DNA of 64,000 nucleotides from Bacteroidetes bacterium 37-13 (GTDB lineage Bacteria > Bacteroidota > Bacteroidia > Chitinophagales > LD1), in the NCBI GenBank assembly GCA_001897535.1, contig MKTC01000018.1, positions 56,617 to 120,616 on the forward strand. Reading direction: 5' to 3'. A model generated the notes under the pieces. It worked only from the letters and a program-made list of their open reading frames with translations. It was not told the origin of the DNA and ran no database searches. The position numbers and the translations under genes were made by a program. Shown here in pieces: positions 35,103 through 44,204 of the stretch; the first letter of the stretch is position 1, and each line of letters opens with the position of its first letter.

Positions 35103-35170
35103 ATAATACCGAAAGGATATCCGTAATAGACCAATAAAATTGGTCTAAACGGCTATCACATCGGTATTAT
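35103..35170. repeat. 68-bp imperfect palindrome at the island's edge
   Basis: Outer arms ATAATACCGA (35103-35112) and TCGGTATTAT (35161-35170) are perfectly complementary. After a three-base internal loop, GATATCCGT pairs with ACGGCTATC with one mismatch. Inside these TAGACCAAT and ATTGGTCTA pair around an AAA loop. The whole could fold as one long hairpin. No long T-tract follows, so it is not an ordinary terminator. A mobile-element remnant or REP-type element is possible. Confidence 0.75.
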
Positions 35171-35351
35171 ACGGCAAAATTTCCAGCTATTTTAAAAATC
35201 ATTTTCGTATAAGAAATACTATATGATAGAATAACAAAACTAGTATTTACAATGAAAAGGTAATATAGCATACATATAGCAAAACATAAATTTAATCCCA
35301 AGCTAACAGATAATCTGGCTTCAACCTAAATTCTTCTCTTTTTAAACCTAA

Positions 35352-35387
35352 ATAAAAAACAAAACCCTCGATTTATCGAGGGTTTTG
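35352..35387 (-). terminator. Terminator of tRNA-Lys
   Basis: On the minus strand ACAAAACCCTCG pairs with CGAGGGTTTTGT around a six-base loop (35359-35388), and TTTTTTA follows. The stem begins right at the tRNA end. Confidence 0.85.
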
Positions 35388-35460
35388 TGATTCTGTCGGG
35401 ATTCGAACCCGAGACCCATACATTAAAAGTGTATTGCTCTACCAGCTGAGCTACAGAATC
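35388..35460 (-). tRNA. tRNA-Lys(TTT)
   Basis: On the minus strand a 73-base cloverleaf: the acceptor GATTCTG pairs with CAGAATC, with discriminator A at 35388. The D arm GCTCAGCTGGTAGAGC, an anticodon loop with TTT on a stem of ACAC-type, and the T arm GGGTTCGAATCCC are present. No CCA is encoded. It stands next to the small accessory island, but I saw no duplicated tRNA end there. Confidence 0.95.
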
Positions 35461-35595
35461 GTAGCCTTTTTTTGTAAAAGCGGCTGCAAATATAGCCCGA
35501 TAGTTAAAACTACCAAACAGAATTTAAAGAATTATCGTTTAAACTTCTGTATTTTCCGCAAAACACTTGCTCTGCAACAATTGTAGCATATAGAA

Positions 35596-38574
35596 TTAGT
35601 TATTTTCTGCTTGTGACTCTCTTAGTTGCCTATTGTGAATTGCCTTGTAAATTATCTGCTGGAGTTTGGTGCGCAGGTTCATTTTTATTAGTTTATCGTT
35701 TGAAGCCGATGGATAAATTCTATTGCTTAAAAATATATAAACCGTTTTGGTATCAGGGTCTGCCCATGCAAAAGTCCCTGTAAAGCCTGAATGCCCAAAA
35801 GCACTAAGCGGTGTATTTTCCGAACATGGACTTGGTTTGTTTTCATCCGGCTCAGGCTTGTCGAAGCCTAAAGCTCTGCGAGAATTTGTGCCTAATTTTT
35901 TAGTGAAAAGGGCTACCGTTTCTGGTTTTAAAAATTGATGATTGTTGTAATTGCCTTTGTTTACGAGCATTTGCATTACTGCGGCAACATCCATGGCATT
36001 GGCAAAAACGCCCGCATGTCCGGCAACTCCGCCCATCATGGCAGCGCCCGGATCGTGAACATAACCTTGTATCAATTGTTTGCGGAAATATGTATCAATT
36101 TCTGTTGGCATTGTCTGCATCACATCAAATTTTTCTAATGGCAAATAGCCGATTCGGGTTAAACCCATTGGAGTGTAAAAAGTGTTTTGTACATATTCGT
36201 TAAGCGGTTGTGCAGTAATTTTTTCAACTATCCTTTGAAGTATATAAAAGTTTAAATCGCTGTAAACGTATTTGGGCTTTGTACTCACAGGCGAATGAAT
36301 AATTTGATTCCACATGGTATCTTTATAATCTTTTCGCATAAACATATTATTTGCCACAGGTACCGAAAAAATGCTATCGGGCACTTCTCTAAAAACTTGT
36401 TGAAAATCATATGCATCTTGAAATGCATCATAAAACTTTATGTATGGTTTTAATCCACTTTGGTGCAGCAATAAATTGCGAAGCATAATATTGCCAACGG
36501 TGGCATTTGCAGGTAATTCCAAGTAGTCATCAACCGATTTGGTAAGGTCAATTTTCTTTTCTTCAAACAATTTCATTACCGAAATAGTGGTTGAAAGTAT
36601 CTTGGTAAGTGAAGCCAAATCGTATAAATCAGTTGTTTTTACTTTTTCGGCAGTTTCGTAAGTTGGATTTCCATAAGCGCGGTTGATAATCACTTTATTT
36701 TCATTCGCCACCACCAACTGGCAACCCGGCATAGCACGAGAAATTAAGCCATCTAAAATTTCATCGCCTAAAGGCTGTAAATCAAGCGGGTCAATATCTA
36801 CAGCATCAGGAAGTGAAAATTGAAAACGCACCGGCTCATCAATTTTAAATCCTGTTCCGGACTTAAAGTTTCCTGCTGTTACCGGCAAAGTGCCACTTAC
36901 CGGAATAGCACCCATTAAAGCATTTGCTGCTGCGCGTTGTGCAGCATCGGTTTCATCGTAAGCTACAATTGCTGTTCGTATATTGGGGAAACTTCTTAAA
37001 ATGTAAGCATTGCCCGGAATTACCAAAATTACTTTGGTAACTGCAGCAAGTTTATTTACAAAACTTACCGTTTGTGGCGATACGTTGTAATTTTTTGAAG
37101 GCAAGCGACCAAGCCCGTTCAGGCTCACAACTACTGCATCATAAGTTGTAAGCGAATCGAAGGTTTTTTTAAAACGAGTGGTGTCGGGTTCTTCTCCAAT
37201 TAAAAATTCATCAACTTCAATCCATTGTTTGAGCATGTTTTGAAACGTGCTTGGCTTGTAAGTTTTTATTCCTAAAGAAGCAATTCTTTTTAGAGGTTCT
37301 TTAGTGTTTAATGGAATTAAGGAATCTGAATTAGCTACGATTGTTACAGCTTGTTCGTAAAGCTGTTCGCGTGTTTTTACATAGCTGAACTGGTTTAAAT
37401 CGTAAGCTAAGCCTTCTAATTCTATCGGAGAAAATTTGTTCAAACCAAGTAAATATTTGAAGGTTAAAATTCGTTTCACTTTACTTTCAAGTTCTTGCTC
37501 TTTCACAAAGCCACTATCAATGGCAGTGCGAATTTTCTCAATACCTTTTTCGCAGTTTTCAGCAAAAACCAAAATGTCGTTTCCGGCAATAAATGCTAAA
37601 GAATCGGCAACGCCACCGCTGAAATATTTACTCACGCCTTTCATGTTCAAAGCATCGCTAAAAACCAAACCGTTAAAACCTTCTTTTGTACGCAAAAGGT
37701 CGGTGGTAATTTTACGCGAAAGTGTTCCTGCAATTTTGCTTGAAGTATCTAATTGCGGCAGAAATAAATGTGCTACCATCACACTGCCTACGTGCCCTTC
37801 AAATATTTTTTCAAAAGGGTAAAGCTCTGTTTCTTTAAGCTGTTCAAGCGATTTATTGATTACAGGTAAATCGAAATGCGAATCGGTTTCGGTGTCGCCA
37901 TGCCCGGGGAAATGCTTTGCACAAGCAAGTATTCCTTCGCTTTGCATTCCCAGCATATATTGAATGGCTTTGTTGGCAACCTTAAATTTATCTTCACCAA
38001 AACTTCTGTCGTTTATTACCGGATTGTTTGGATTATTGTTTACATCTACACTCGGAGCAAAGTTTACATTGATGCCAATGCGTTTGCATTGTTTGCCAAT
38101 TTGCTTTCCCATTTCAAAAATTAAATCGTCTTGTGCCATTGCGCCAAGTGCCATTTGTTTTGGGTAAACAATAGTGCTGTCTAAGCGCATCGAAAGTCCC
38201 CATTCGCCATCAATGGCAACCATCAACTTTACTTTTGCTGCTTCTTGAATTTTGTTTGTCCAGCTTGCTTGCGCAGTGGGGTTTCCTTTAAAAAATATTA
38301 CACCACCGGCTTTGCCATCGCGCACTAATCGCAACACCGTATCCATGTTGTAATCTTTGCCTGCGGTGTATGCCGGAAGCATGAAACATTGCGCTATGCG
38401 CTCGTTTACGGTAAGTTGCTCGTAAACAGAATCTACCCAGTGTCTGCACGCTTTGTTCTTTTGTCCTTTATAGAAATAATCTTCTGGTAAGGTAGAAAAA
38501 GACGATAGCGCGCTAACTAAGCAAAGCGCGATTAGAGTAAGTTTATAGACGATATTGTTAAACATAATTTGCAT
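35596..38574 (-). CDS. Fusion of GH3 beta-N-acetylhexosaminidase and serine hydrolase (beta-lactamase class C-like)
   Basis: A 992-residue protein. Residues 1-25 are a signal peptide. Residues about 50-380 form a GH3 domain with KHFPGHGDT (220-228), as in NagZ, and the nucleophile Asp307 in VFSDALNMKG. A middle GH3-type C domain spans about 400-580. Residues about 605-980 are a serine hydrolase of the beta-lactamase/esterase type with S655-L-T-K658 and YSDLNF as the second motif. It probably removes GlcNAc from muropeptides and cleaves a peptide or ester, linking it to cell-wall recycling. Such fusions occur in other Bacteroidota. Confidence 0.9.
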   Translation of the reverse strand: MQIMFNNIVYKLTLIALCLVSALSSFSTLPEDYFYKGQKNKACRHWVDSVYEQLTVNERIAQCFMLPAYTAGKDYNMDTVLRLVRDGKAGGVIFFKGNPTAQASWTNKIQEAAKVKLMVAIDGEWGLSMRLDSTIVYPKQMALGAMAQDDLIFEMGKQIGKQCKRIGINVNFAPSVDVNNNPNNPVINDRSFGEDKFKVANKAIQYMLGMQSEGILACAKHFPGHGDTETDSHFDLPVINKSLEQLKETELYPFEKIFEGHVGSVMVAHLFLPQLDTSSKIAGTLSRKITTDLLRTKEGFNGLVFSDALNMKGVSKYFSGGVADSLAFIAGNDILVFAENCEKGIEKIRTAIDSGFVKEQELESKVKRILTFKYLLGLNKFSPIELEGLAYDLNQFSYVKTREQLYEQAVTIVANSDSLIPLNTKEPLKRIASLGIKTYKPSTFQNMLKQWIEVDEFLIGEEPDTTRFKKTFDSLTTYDAVVVSLNGLGRLPSKNYNVSPQTVSFVNKLAAVTKVILVIPGNAYILRSFPNIRTAIVAYDETDAAQRAAANALMGAIPVSGTLPVTAGNFKSGTGFKIDEPVRFQFSLPDAVDIDPLDLQPLGDEILDGLISRAMPGCQLVVANENKVIINRAYGNPTYETAEKVKTTDLYDLASLTKILSTTISVMKLFEEKKIDLTKSVDDYLELPANATVGNIMLRNLLLHQSGLKPYIKFYDAFQDAYDFQQVFREVPDSIFSVPVANNMFMRKDYKDTMWNQIIHSPVSTKPKYVYSDLNFYILQRIVEKITAQPLNEYVQNTFYTPMGLTRIGYLPLEKFDVMQTMPTEIDTYFRKQLIQGYVHDPGAAMMGGVAGHAGVFANAMDVAAVMQMLVNKGNYNNHQFLKPETVALFTKKLGTNSRRALGFDKPEPDENKPSPCSENTPLSAFGHSGFTGTFAWADPDTKTVYIFLSNRIYPSASNDKLIKMNLRTKLQQIIYKAIHNRQLRESQAENN

Positions 38575-38632
38575 TCAAAACACCGAAAAGAAAAACATTT
38601 ATTTGCATCATTATCTACATTGAAAATGTGCG

Positions 38633-39463
38633 ATGACTATCGGAACTAAAAGTTTATTAGGCAACAATAACGAAGAACAGCTCCACGATTTTTTAGAAAA
38701 GAAATATCGCGAGTTTAATACCATGTCTTTTATTCAAGATGATCCAATACAAATTCCACACCGCTTCTCGCAAAAACAAGATATTGAAATTGCTGCTTTT
38801 TTCGCTTCTATATTGGCTTGGGGAAATAGAAAATCAATCATAAATTCTACCAATAAATTGTTGGCGTTTATGGATAATTCACCGTATAATTTTATTTTGA
38901 ACCACAATGAGAAAGAGCTAAAACCCTTACTGCAATTTAAACACCGCACTTTTAATGCTACTGATGTTTTATATTTTGTTGAATTTTTAAAACAGCATTA
39001 TTCAAAGTTTGAATCGCTTGAAGATGCTTTTGTTTTTGCCAAAAAGAAAGAAGAAAACAGAAGCGCTGCGGAAGTTCGGCTGTCCAATTTTCATAATTAT
39101 TTCTTTGCATTGCCCGATGCACCAAATAGAACACGGAAACACATCGCCACACCGGCTAAAAAAAGCACTTGTAAACGTTTGAATATGTTTTTACGCTGGA
39201 TGGTTCGTAGCGATAAATCGAAAGTAGATTTTGGTATTTGGAAGAAAATAAAACCTTCGGAATTGATGTGTCCGCTCGATGTGCATGTGGAAAATGTTGC
39301 GCGACAATTATGTTTAATAAATAGAAAACAGCGCGATTGGCAAACAGTGGTTGAACTTACGGAAGCACTAAAAGAATTTGACCCGAAAGATCCTGTGAAG
39401 TATGATTTTGCACTCTTTGGAATTGGCGTAAGCAACAAACAAAGCATTAAAAATTTCTTGTAA
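38633..39463 (+). CDS. TIGR02757 (DUF2400) family protein
   Basis: A 276-residue protein with the family blocks DPIQIPHRFSQKQDIEIAAF, FASILAWGNRKSIIN, SPYNFI, and the strongly conserved C-terminal part: TCKRLNMFLRWMVRSDKS, DFGIWKKI, CPLDVHVENVARQLCL, NRKQRDWQTVVELTEAL, DPVKYDFALFGIGVS. It has an HhH-GPD-like fold reminiscent of DNA glycosylases, but its function is not established. It begins 58 bases after the divergent GH3 gene. The next gene starts one base after its stop, so the two are co-transcribed. Confidence 0.92.
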   Translation: MTIGTKSLLGNNNEEQLHDFLEKKYREFNTMSFIQDDPIQIPHRFSQKQDIEIAAFFASILAWGNRKSIINSTNKLLAFMDNSPYNFILNHNEKELKPLLQFKHRTFNATDVLYFVEFLKQHYSKFESLEDAFVFAKKKEENRSAAEVRLSNFHNYFFALPDAPNRTRKHIATPAKKSTCKRLNMFLRWMVRSDKSKVDFGIWKKIKPSELMCPLDVHVENVARQLCLINRKQRDWQTVVELTEALKEFDPKDPVKYDFALFGIGVSNKQSIKNFL

Positions 39464-39464
39464 A

Positions 39465-39806
39465 ATGAGTACTGAAGTTCAAGAATTATTGGCAGAGAAT
39501 TTTGATATAAATCCAAAGCTATTGCCTGCAAAAACACTGAGTGAAGAAGAGCAGTGGCAACAGTTTCGAACTTTGCTTATTTTACGTATTGAAGAACTTG
39601 CAGAGCGCAATATGGAGCAGTTGATGTGGCTGCTTTATAGAGTTGATGTGAATGAAAATAAGTTGAAAGAAGAACTGAAAAAACATCCACAAGAAATGTT
39701 TGCCTCTGTAATGGCAGATGCAATTATTGAACGCGAAAAGCAAAAAGCAGAAACACGCAAAAAGTTTTCGAGCGGTGGTGATGGCAATTGGAGTTTTGAT
39801 GAATAA
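39465..39806 (+). CDS. Conserved protein of unknown function
   Basis: A 113-residue, mostly helical soluble protein (MSTEVQELLAENFDINPKLL, QFRTLLILRIEELAERN, EQLMWLLYRVDVNENKLKEE) with a charged C-terminus ending FSSGGDGNWSFDE. I recall similar uncharacterised proteins in Bacteroidota. Its ATG lies one base after the stop of the TIGR02757 gene, so coupling is likely. Confidence 0.75.
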   Translation: MSTEVQELLAENFDINPKLLPAKTLSEEEQWQQFRTLLILRIEELAERNMEQLMWLLYRVDVNENKLKEELKKHPQEMFASVMADAIIEREKQKAETRKKFSSGGDGNWSFDE

Positions 39807-39855
39807 ATTTTTGTGTGCTGCAACCATTTTTAAATAAAAAACAACTATAAACGCT

Positions 39856-41113
39856 ATGAAAATATTTTCTACAACTATTATTTTTTATGAGTTGAGCTTT
39901 TCTGTTTGCACAACAAACAAAAGTGCTTTGGATTGGAAATAGCTACACTTCTGTAAATAATTTGCCTCAAGTGTTTTACAACTTATCGCTCAGCGGTGGC
40001 GACTCAGTTATGTTCGATAGTAATGCACTAGGCGGTTATACTTTTCAAAATCATTCTGCAAATGCTACAACAATTCAAAAAATACAATCGCAGAAATGGA
40101 ATTATGTTGTGTTGCAGGCACAGAGCCAAGAACCCTCATTTCCACCAATGCAAGTACAATCGCAAACTATGCCGTATGCGCATTTGTTGGATAGCTTAGT
40201 TGTAGATAACGATTCGTGTACAGAAACAGTTTTTTACATGACTTGGGGCAGAAAATATGGCGACCAAAGTAATTGTGCGGGCTATCCGCCACTTTGTACT
40301 TTCACAGGAATGCAAGCGCGCTTGCGCGAAAGCTATTTGCAAATGGCGAATGATAATCATGCGATTGTTTCTGCGGCAGGAATGGCATGGAAGAAAAGTT
40401 GGCAAACAGATTCTCTAATCAATTTGTGGAGTTCAGATAATTCGCACCCAAGCGTTGCCGGAACTTATTTAACGGCTTGTGTTTTTTACGCAACAATTTT
40501 TCGCAAACCTCCGATTGGACTTTCGTATTCACCAATTGGGGATTCTGCTACAACCGCATTTCTACAAACTATTGCGCACCACACTGTTTTCGATTCGCTT
40601 GCAACTTGAAATATTGGCGCGTATTTGCCAAAGGCTGATTTTACAGCTACACTTGATTCTTCGTGGATGAAATATAATTTTCAAAATCTATCGCAGCAGT
40701 ACAAATTTGTAACTTGGAATTTTGGTGATGGCACACCAAATGCTTCTGCTCCTTCGCATATTTATGCTTCCGCAGGAAATGATACGGTGAAATTATTTGC
40801 TTTTGATGCTTGTGGAAATGTAGATAGTATTTCAAAAACTATTTCAGTTACAGCGCCAAGCAGCATTGGTAAAACGCAAGAAATAGAAAGTGTGCGCGTG
40901 TTTCCAAATCCAAGTAAAAACGGGCTAATTACAATAATGGTAAACTCGCAGAAAGTTGGTAGTAAGTTCAGTATTGTAAATATTTTGGGTGCAGAAATTT
41001 TAAGAGGAAATTGTGCTCGCGAAGAAACACAGTTTGATATTTCTACCTTGCCATCAGGTTTGTATTTTTTACAACTCAACGGTAAAATTTTTAAAGTTGA
41101 TTTACAGAAATAG
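39856..41113 (+). pseudogene. Broken SGNH-like esterase with PKD and T9SS type A domains
   Basis: ATG at 39856 starts a signal-like MKIFSTTIIF, but the frame is lost before FLFAQQTKVLWIGNSYTSV, in the next frame. Removing one T from the run near 39898-39901 would join them. The body is an SGNH/GDSL-type hydrolase: GNSYT block, FYMTWGRKYGD, and SDNSHPSVAGTYL with the Asp/His pair. At 40607-40609 an in-frame TGA cuts the gene; the frame then continues as NIGAYLPKADF into a PKD domain (WNFGDGTPNASAPSHIYAS) and a T9SS type A sorting domain (VFPNPSKNG, STLPSGLYFLQ). TGA probably replaced TGG. With two lesions the gene is probably dead. Confidence 0.85.
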
Positions 41114-42526
41114 CTAATTCGGTTTCGAGTTTTTAAGCGGTATTTCGTTTATTTTATTTAGAAGAATACCATACACGGCAGCATTGCTTAATTGTAGCTC
41201 CTCCCAGTAGCTTTTAGCACTTTTAGGTATCTTTTTGCCTAATGTATTTTGGTTGTAGATAGCTTTTGTTACCACAAAAAATTTAGGATAAATGCTTGTT
41301 TTTATATTGTAACCTTTGTGTGCCAACCAAATAATATTTCGTTTGCAAAAACTTAATGCTTGCTGTGTGTTTCCCGATAAATAAAAATATGCGGCTTCTA
41401 AATTTCGCAATTCAATTTCGTACTGGAAATATTTTGCCTTTGGGTTTTTGGTGAAACCTAAACGAATAAAATAGAAGGCTTCTTCATATTCGCCAACCAA
41501 GAGATAGTATTTGGCAAAAGAAATAATATCCCGAATGGAAATTAGTTTTTCAAAGTGTTCTCCACGCGATTTTCTTTTATAGTCTAATATCCATTTTGCA
41601 GTATCAAAATTTTTAGTGATAAGGCAAATCTGTAAATATTTTGTGTACCAATATCCAATATCAGGAAATGTTTCAGAATTGGTTTTTAATAAGGAACTAA
41701 AGACTTTATATGAATCTTGAAATTTGCTACATTGATATAGTATTTCAGCCATTTTCAAGTGCAACAAGTCCTTTTTATCTTTTAGTAATAAAGGTAAAAT
41801 ATTTTTAGCTTCTTCAATTAGCAGTAGCGCATTATCAAATTGCAACGAAGCTTGATTTAAGAAAATCAGCAGCCAAAAATATTCAAAGCATATTTCTGGA
41901 TTTGTAGTTTCAAAATTGGGTTTTAAGCGCTTTAATTTATTATAAAACTGGTCTTCTTTGCCTTGGAATTGTGCGTTAGCCAGCAGGCTGTTTATTTCAA
42001 TTGTAGTTTCCTTAAAGGTAAGTAGAAGTAGATTGTTGTGTTGTTGGTTTTTGGGCGAAAGTTCAATGAATTTCTGCTTTATTTTTTTAAAAACATATTC
42101 GTTTCTATCAATAGCAGCAAGTGAAAAATGTATTTCAATACAGCTATATACAAAGGTTTTTATTTCTGCTTGCGAAAGAGTAGAAATATCTTTTAGCTGC
42201 CGGTTTATTTCGGCATAAAGATGCTTTACCCAACCTGTATTTGTAGTTAGGAAAGAAAGCAGCTTTAATCCTCTTTCCGGCACCAAAATATTATAGCACT
42301 TTTGTAATAGTTCAGAACATATTTTATCGAAGTGCGAATGGGAAATTTTTAATTCATCGTAGAGCGTAATCTTGCTCAAAGGCTTATTTCGTGCGGCATT
42401 TAAAGAATAGTCCCAAACCTGTTTTACTTTGCCACTAGTATTGATATACAGCTTTAGTTTCTCTTTATCTTCTTTTGAAATATATGTCAAAAACTCAACT
42501 AATAAGTTTTTTTCTTGCCCAATCAC
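41114..42526 (-). CDS. TPR-like helical repeat protein, unknown function (paralogue of 8202-9593)
   Basis: A 470-residue helical protein without signal peptide. Visible helix pairs include GEYEEAFYFIRLGFTKNPKA and LRNLEAAYFYLSGNTQQALS. The N-terminal domain has TLYDELKISHSHFDKICSEL. It resembles the protein at 8202-9593 in length, N-terminal domain, repeat arrangement and C-terminal tail. The stop abuts the stop of the convergent T9SS pseudogene. A scaffold or regulator is possible; no function is known. Confidence 0.7.
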   Translation of the reverse strand: MIGQEKNLLVEFLTYISKEDKEKLKLYINTSGKVKQVWDYSLNAARNKPLSKITLYDELKISHSHFDKICSELLQKCYNILVPERGLKLLSFLTTNTGWVKHLYAEINRQLKDISTLSQAEIKTFVYSCIEIHFSLAAIDRNEYVFKKIKQKFIELSPKNQQHNNLLLLTFKETTIEINSLLANAQFQGKEDQFYNKLKRLKPNFETTNPEICFEYFWLLIFLNQASLQFDNALLLIEEAKNILPLLLKDKKDLLHLKMAEILYQCSKFQDSYKVFSSLLKTNSETFPDIGYWYTKYLQICLITKNFDTAKWILDYKRKSRGEHFEKLISIRDIISFAKYYLLVGEYEEAFYFIRLGFTKNPKAKYFQYEIELRNLEAAYFYLSGNTQQALSFCKRNIIWLAHKGYNIKTSIYPKFFVVTKAIYNQNTLGKKIPKSAKSYWEELQLSNAAVYGILLNKINEIPLKNSKPN

Positions 42527-42641
42527 AACTCTAAAGTATTAAAAACCCTAACGGTAAGAAATCTGAAATTTGTGTGTTTTTTTGCGATTGGATAGCGGCT
42601 ATCTTTACATAATAAACAAAACATATAAAATAGTTAGTACC

Positions 42642-43190
42642 ATGAAAAAAGTTTTACTTGCTTTTATAGCTTGCACTTTGCTTTTGGCATCTTGTAAGAA
42701 AGAAGATAATTCAAAAACTAAAGACTCCGATGTAAATCTTGGCAACGACCAAATAGCACTGCAAGGTGAAGTGTTTGATTTTACCTCTACGGGACCAACA
42801 TTTTGTGGAACAGCAGCTTTTGATCATTATGTTCACTACCGAGATGTGAGGCGTGCAAACACAACACAGAACGTACCTACGGTGAATATTATGCTAAGTA
42901 AGCTGCCTGCAAATGGACAAACAGAAACTTTTACATTAGATAACGGCACTTGGGCTTATCAAAACTCACAACCTCAAGGCAGAGCAACCATGCGAGTAGG
43001 CAACTATTATGATGAAGCTGCACAGCAGCAGCAAAACTGGTTTAGCGATAGCCTTTCGGGGACAATTACAGTAGCAGTTAGCGCCACAGGCTCACCAACT
43101 TTTAATTTTACAAATGTGAAATTGATACACACATTTACCGATATGGATAAACGCAAAACGGTAAGCTGTAAAAATGTGGTTTGCCACTAA
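42642..43190 (+). CDS. Putative lipoprotein
   Basis: Starting at the ATG at 42642 it has 182 residues and begins MKKVLLAFIACTLLLASCKK, a lipoprotein signal with lipobox LASC (Cys18). The longer open frame from 42570 lacks any protein-like leader. The mature part is beta-rich (NIMLSKLPANGQTETFTLDN, SGTITVAVSATGSPTFNFTN) and has two Cys near the end (SCKNVVCH). TATCTTTA at 42600-42607 could be its -7 element. The function is unknown. Confidence 0.75.
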   Translation: MKKVLLAFIACTLLLASCKKEDNSKTKDSDVNLGNDQIALQGEVFDFTSTGPTFCGTAAFDHYVHYRDVRRANTTQNVPTVNIMLSKLPANGQTETFTLDNGTWAYQNSQPQGRATMRVGNYYDEAAQQQQNWFSDSLSGTITVAVSATGSPTFNFTNVKLIHTFTDMDKRKTVSCKNVVCH

Positions 43191-43207
43191 GATTTTTCTA
43201 AGTTCTA

Positions 43208-43243
43208 AAAATCGGTAGTTTTTGAGAGCGGGCTGCCGATTTT
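43208..43243. terminator. Bidirectional terminator between convergent genes
   Basis: AAAATCGGTAG at 43208-43218 pairs with CTGCCGATTTT at 43233-43243 with one G-U pair. It lies between the lipoprotein gene and kdsD, which converge here. Confidence 0.7.
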
Positions 43244-43247
43244 GAGC

Positions 43248-44204
43248 TTACTCGTATTTTAAGTTGCGTTGGTAAATAACACCTTGCAACTTACCGGCTT
43301 CGACTATAAGCAACGAGTTTTTATTCAAGGAATGCATTAGTGCTTCTGCTTCTGCCAGTAACATTTCTTTGTGAATAGTTGCCGGATTTTGTGTCATAAT
43401 ATCTTTTGCAGTAAGGTTAAAGAATGAGTGTTGTGGTGTTTTTGCCATCGCTCTGCGCAAGTCGCCATCAGTTACTATTCCCACCACATTTTTTTGTTCA
43501 TCAACTATCACGGTTAAGCCTAATTGCCATTTGCTTATGGCGTTTATTATTTCTTTTATATCGGCAGAAAGTGGAAGTTGTGGCAATGGTTCAGTTGTCA
43601 TTTCATCGGCTACGGTGCGCAAAAGTTTTCTGCCCAAATTTCCTCCGGGGTGAAAGAGTGCAAAATCCTCTTCTTTAAAACCGCGCATTTCCATTAGCGT
43701 AATGGCCAAAGCATCGCCAATTACCAATGTGGCTGCGGTTGAAGAAGTTGGTGCTAACTGGAAAGGACACGCCTCTTTTTCTACATGAATATTAAAATGA
43801 AAAGTTGAGTTTTTGGCTAAGGTGGAATGATTGTTTCCAGTAAAAGAAATAATGCTTGCACTATTCTTTTTTAAAGCAGCAATCAATTTTAAAATTTCAT
43901 CGGTTTCACCGGAATTAGAAATGCAAAGCAAAATATCTTCCTTTTTCACCATGCCCAAATCGCCATGCAAAGCATCAGAAGGATGCATGAAAAAACTTGG
44001 AGTGCCTGTACTCGCAAAAGTTGCAGAAATCTTTTTTCCGATAATGCCGCTTTTGCCCATTCCAGAAACAATTACTCTGCCGTTGCAATGCAAAATTGCT
44101 GTTGCAGCAGCTTGTAAATCAGGAAAGTTTCGTTGTTGCAATGCTTGCAAAGCTTGCACTTCTGTAGCAAGCGCTTGTTTAAATATTTCTTCCGGATTTT
44201 TCAT
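43248..44204 (-). CDS. kdsD: Arabinose-5-phosphate isomerase
   Basis: A 318-residue protein with a SIS domain at about residues 35-180 (VIVSGMGKSGIIGKKISATF, GTPSFFMHPSDALHGDLGM, LLCISNSGETDEILKLI) and two C-terminal CBS domains (about 205-318, including MTTEPLPQLPLSADIKEI, VGIVTDGDLRRAM and KDIMTQNPATI). It converts ribulose-5-phosphate to arabinose-5-phosphate for Kdo in LPS. It starts immediately after the kmo stop, with no intervening base, so the two are co-transcribed. Confidence 0.94.
   Translation of the reverse strand: MKNPEEIFKQALATEVQALQALQQRNFPDLQAAATAILHCNGRVIVSGMGKSGIIGKKISATFASTGTPSFFMHPSDALHGDLGMVKKEDILLCISNSGETDEILKLIAALKKNSASIISFTGNNHSTLAKNSTFHFNIHVEKEACPFQLAPTSSTAATLVIGDALAITLMEMRGFKEEDFALFHPGGNLGRKLLRTVADEMTTEPLPQLPLSADIKEIINAISKWQLGLTVIVDEQKNVVGIVTDGDLRRAMAKTPQHSFFNLTAKDIMTQNPATIHKEMLLAEAEALMHSLNKNSLLIVEAGKLQGVIYQRNLKYE

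Noticed and set aside
35103..35170. Integron attC site
   Set aside because: The arms lack the RYYYAAC and GTTRRRY core sites, and no integrase gene is present.
35388..35460. tRNA-Lys as attachment site with a duplicated tRNA end across the island
   Set aside because: I looked for a copy of the tRNA 3' end in 32800-32960 and saw none.
40607..40609. Recoding of TGA as tryptophan
   Set aside because: TGA ends other genes in the window (31753, 34636) and no recoding signal is seen; the second lesion in the same gene favours decay.
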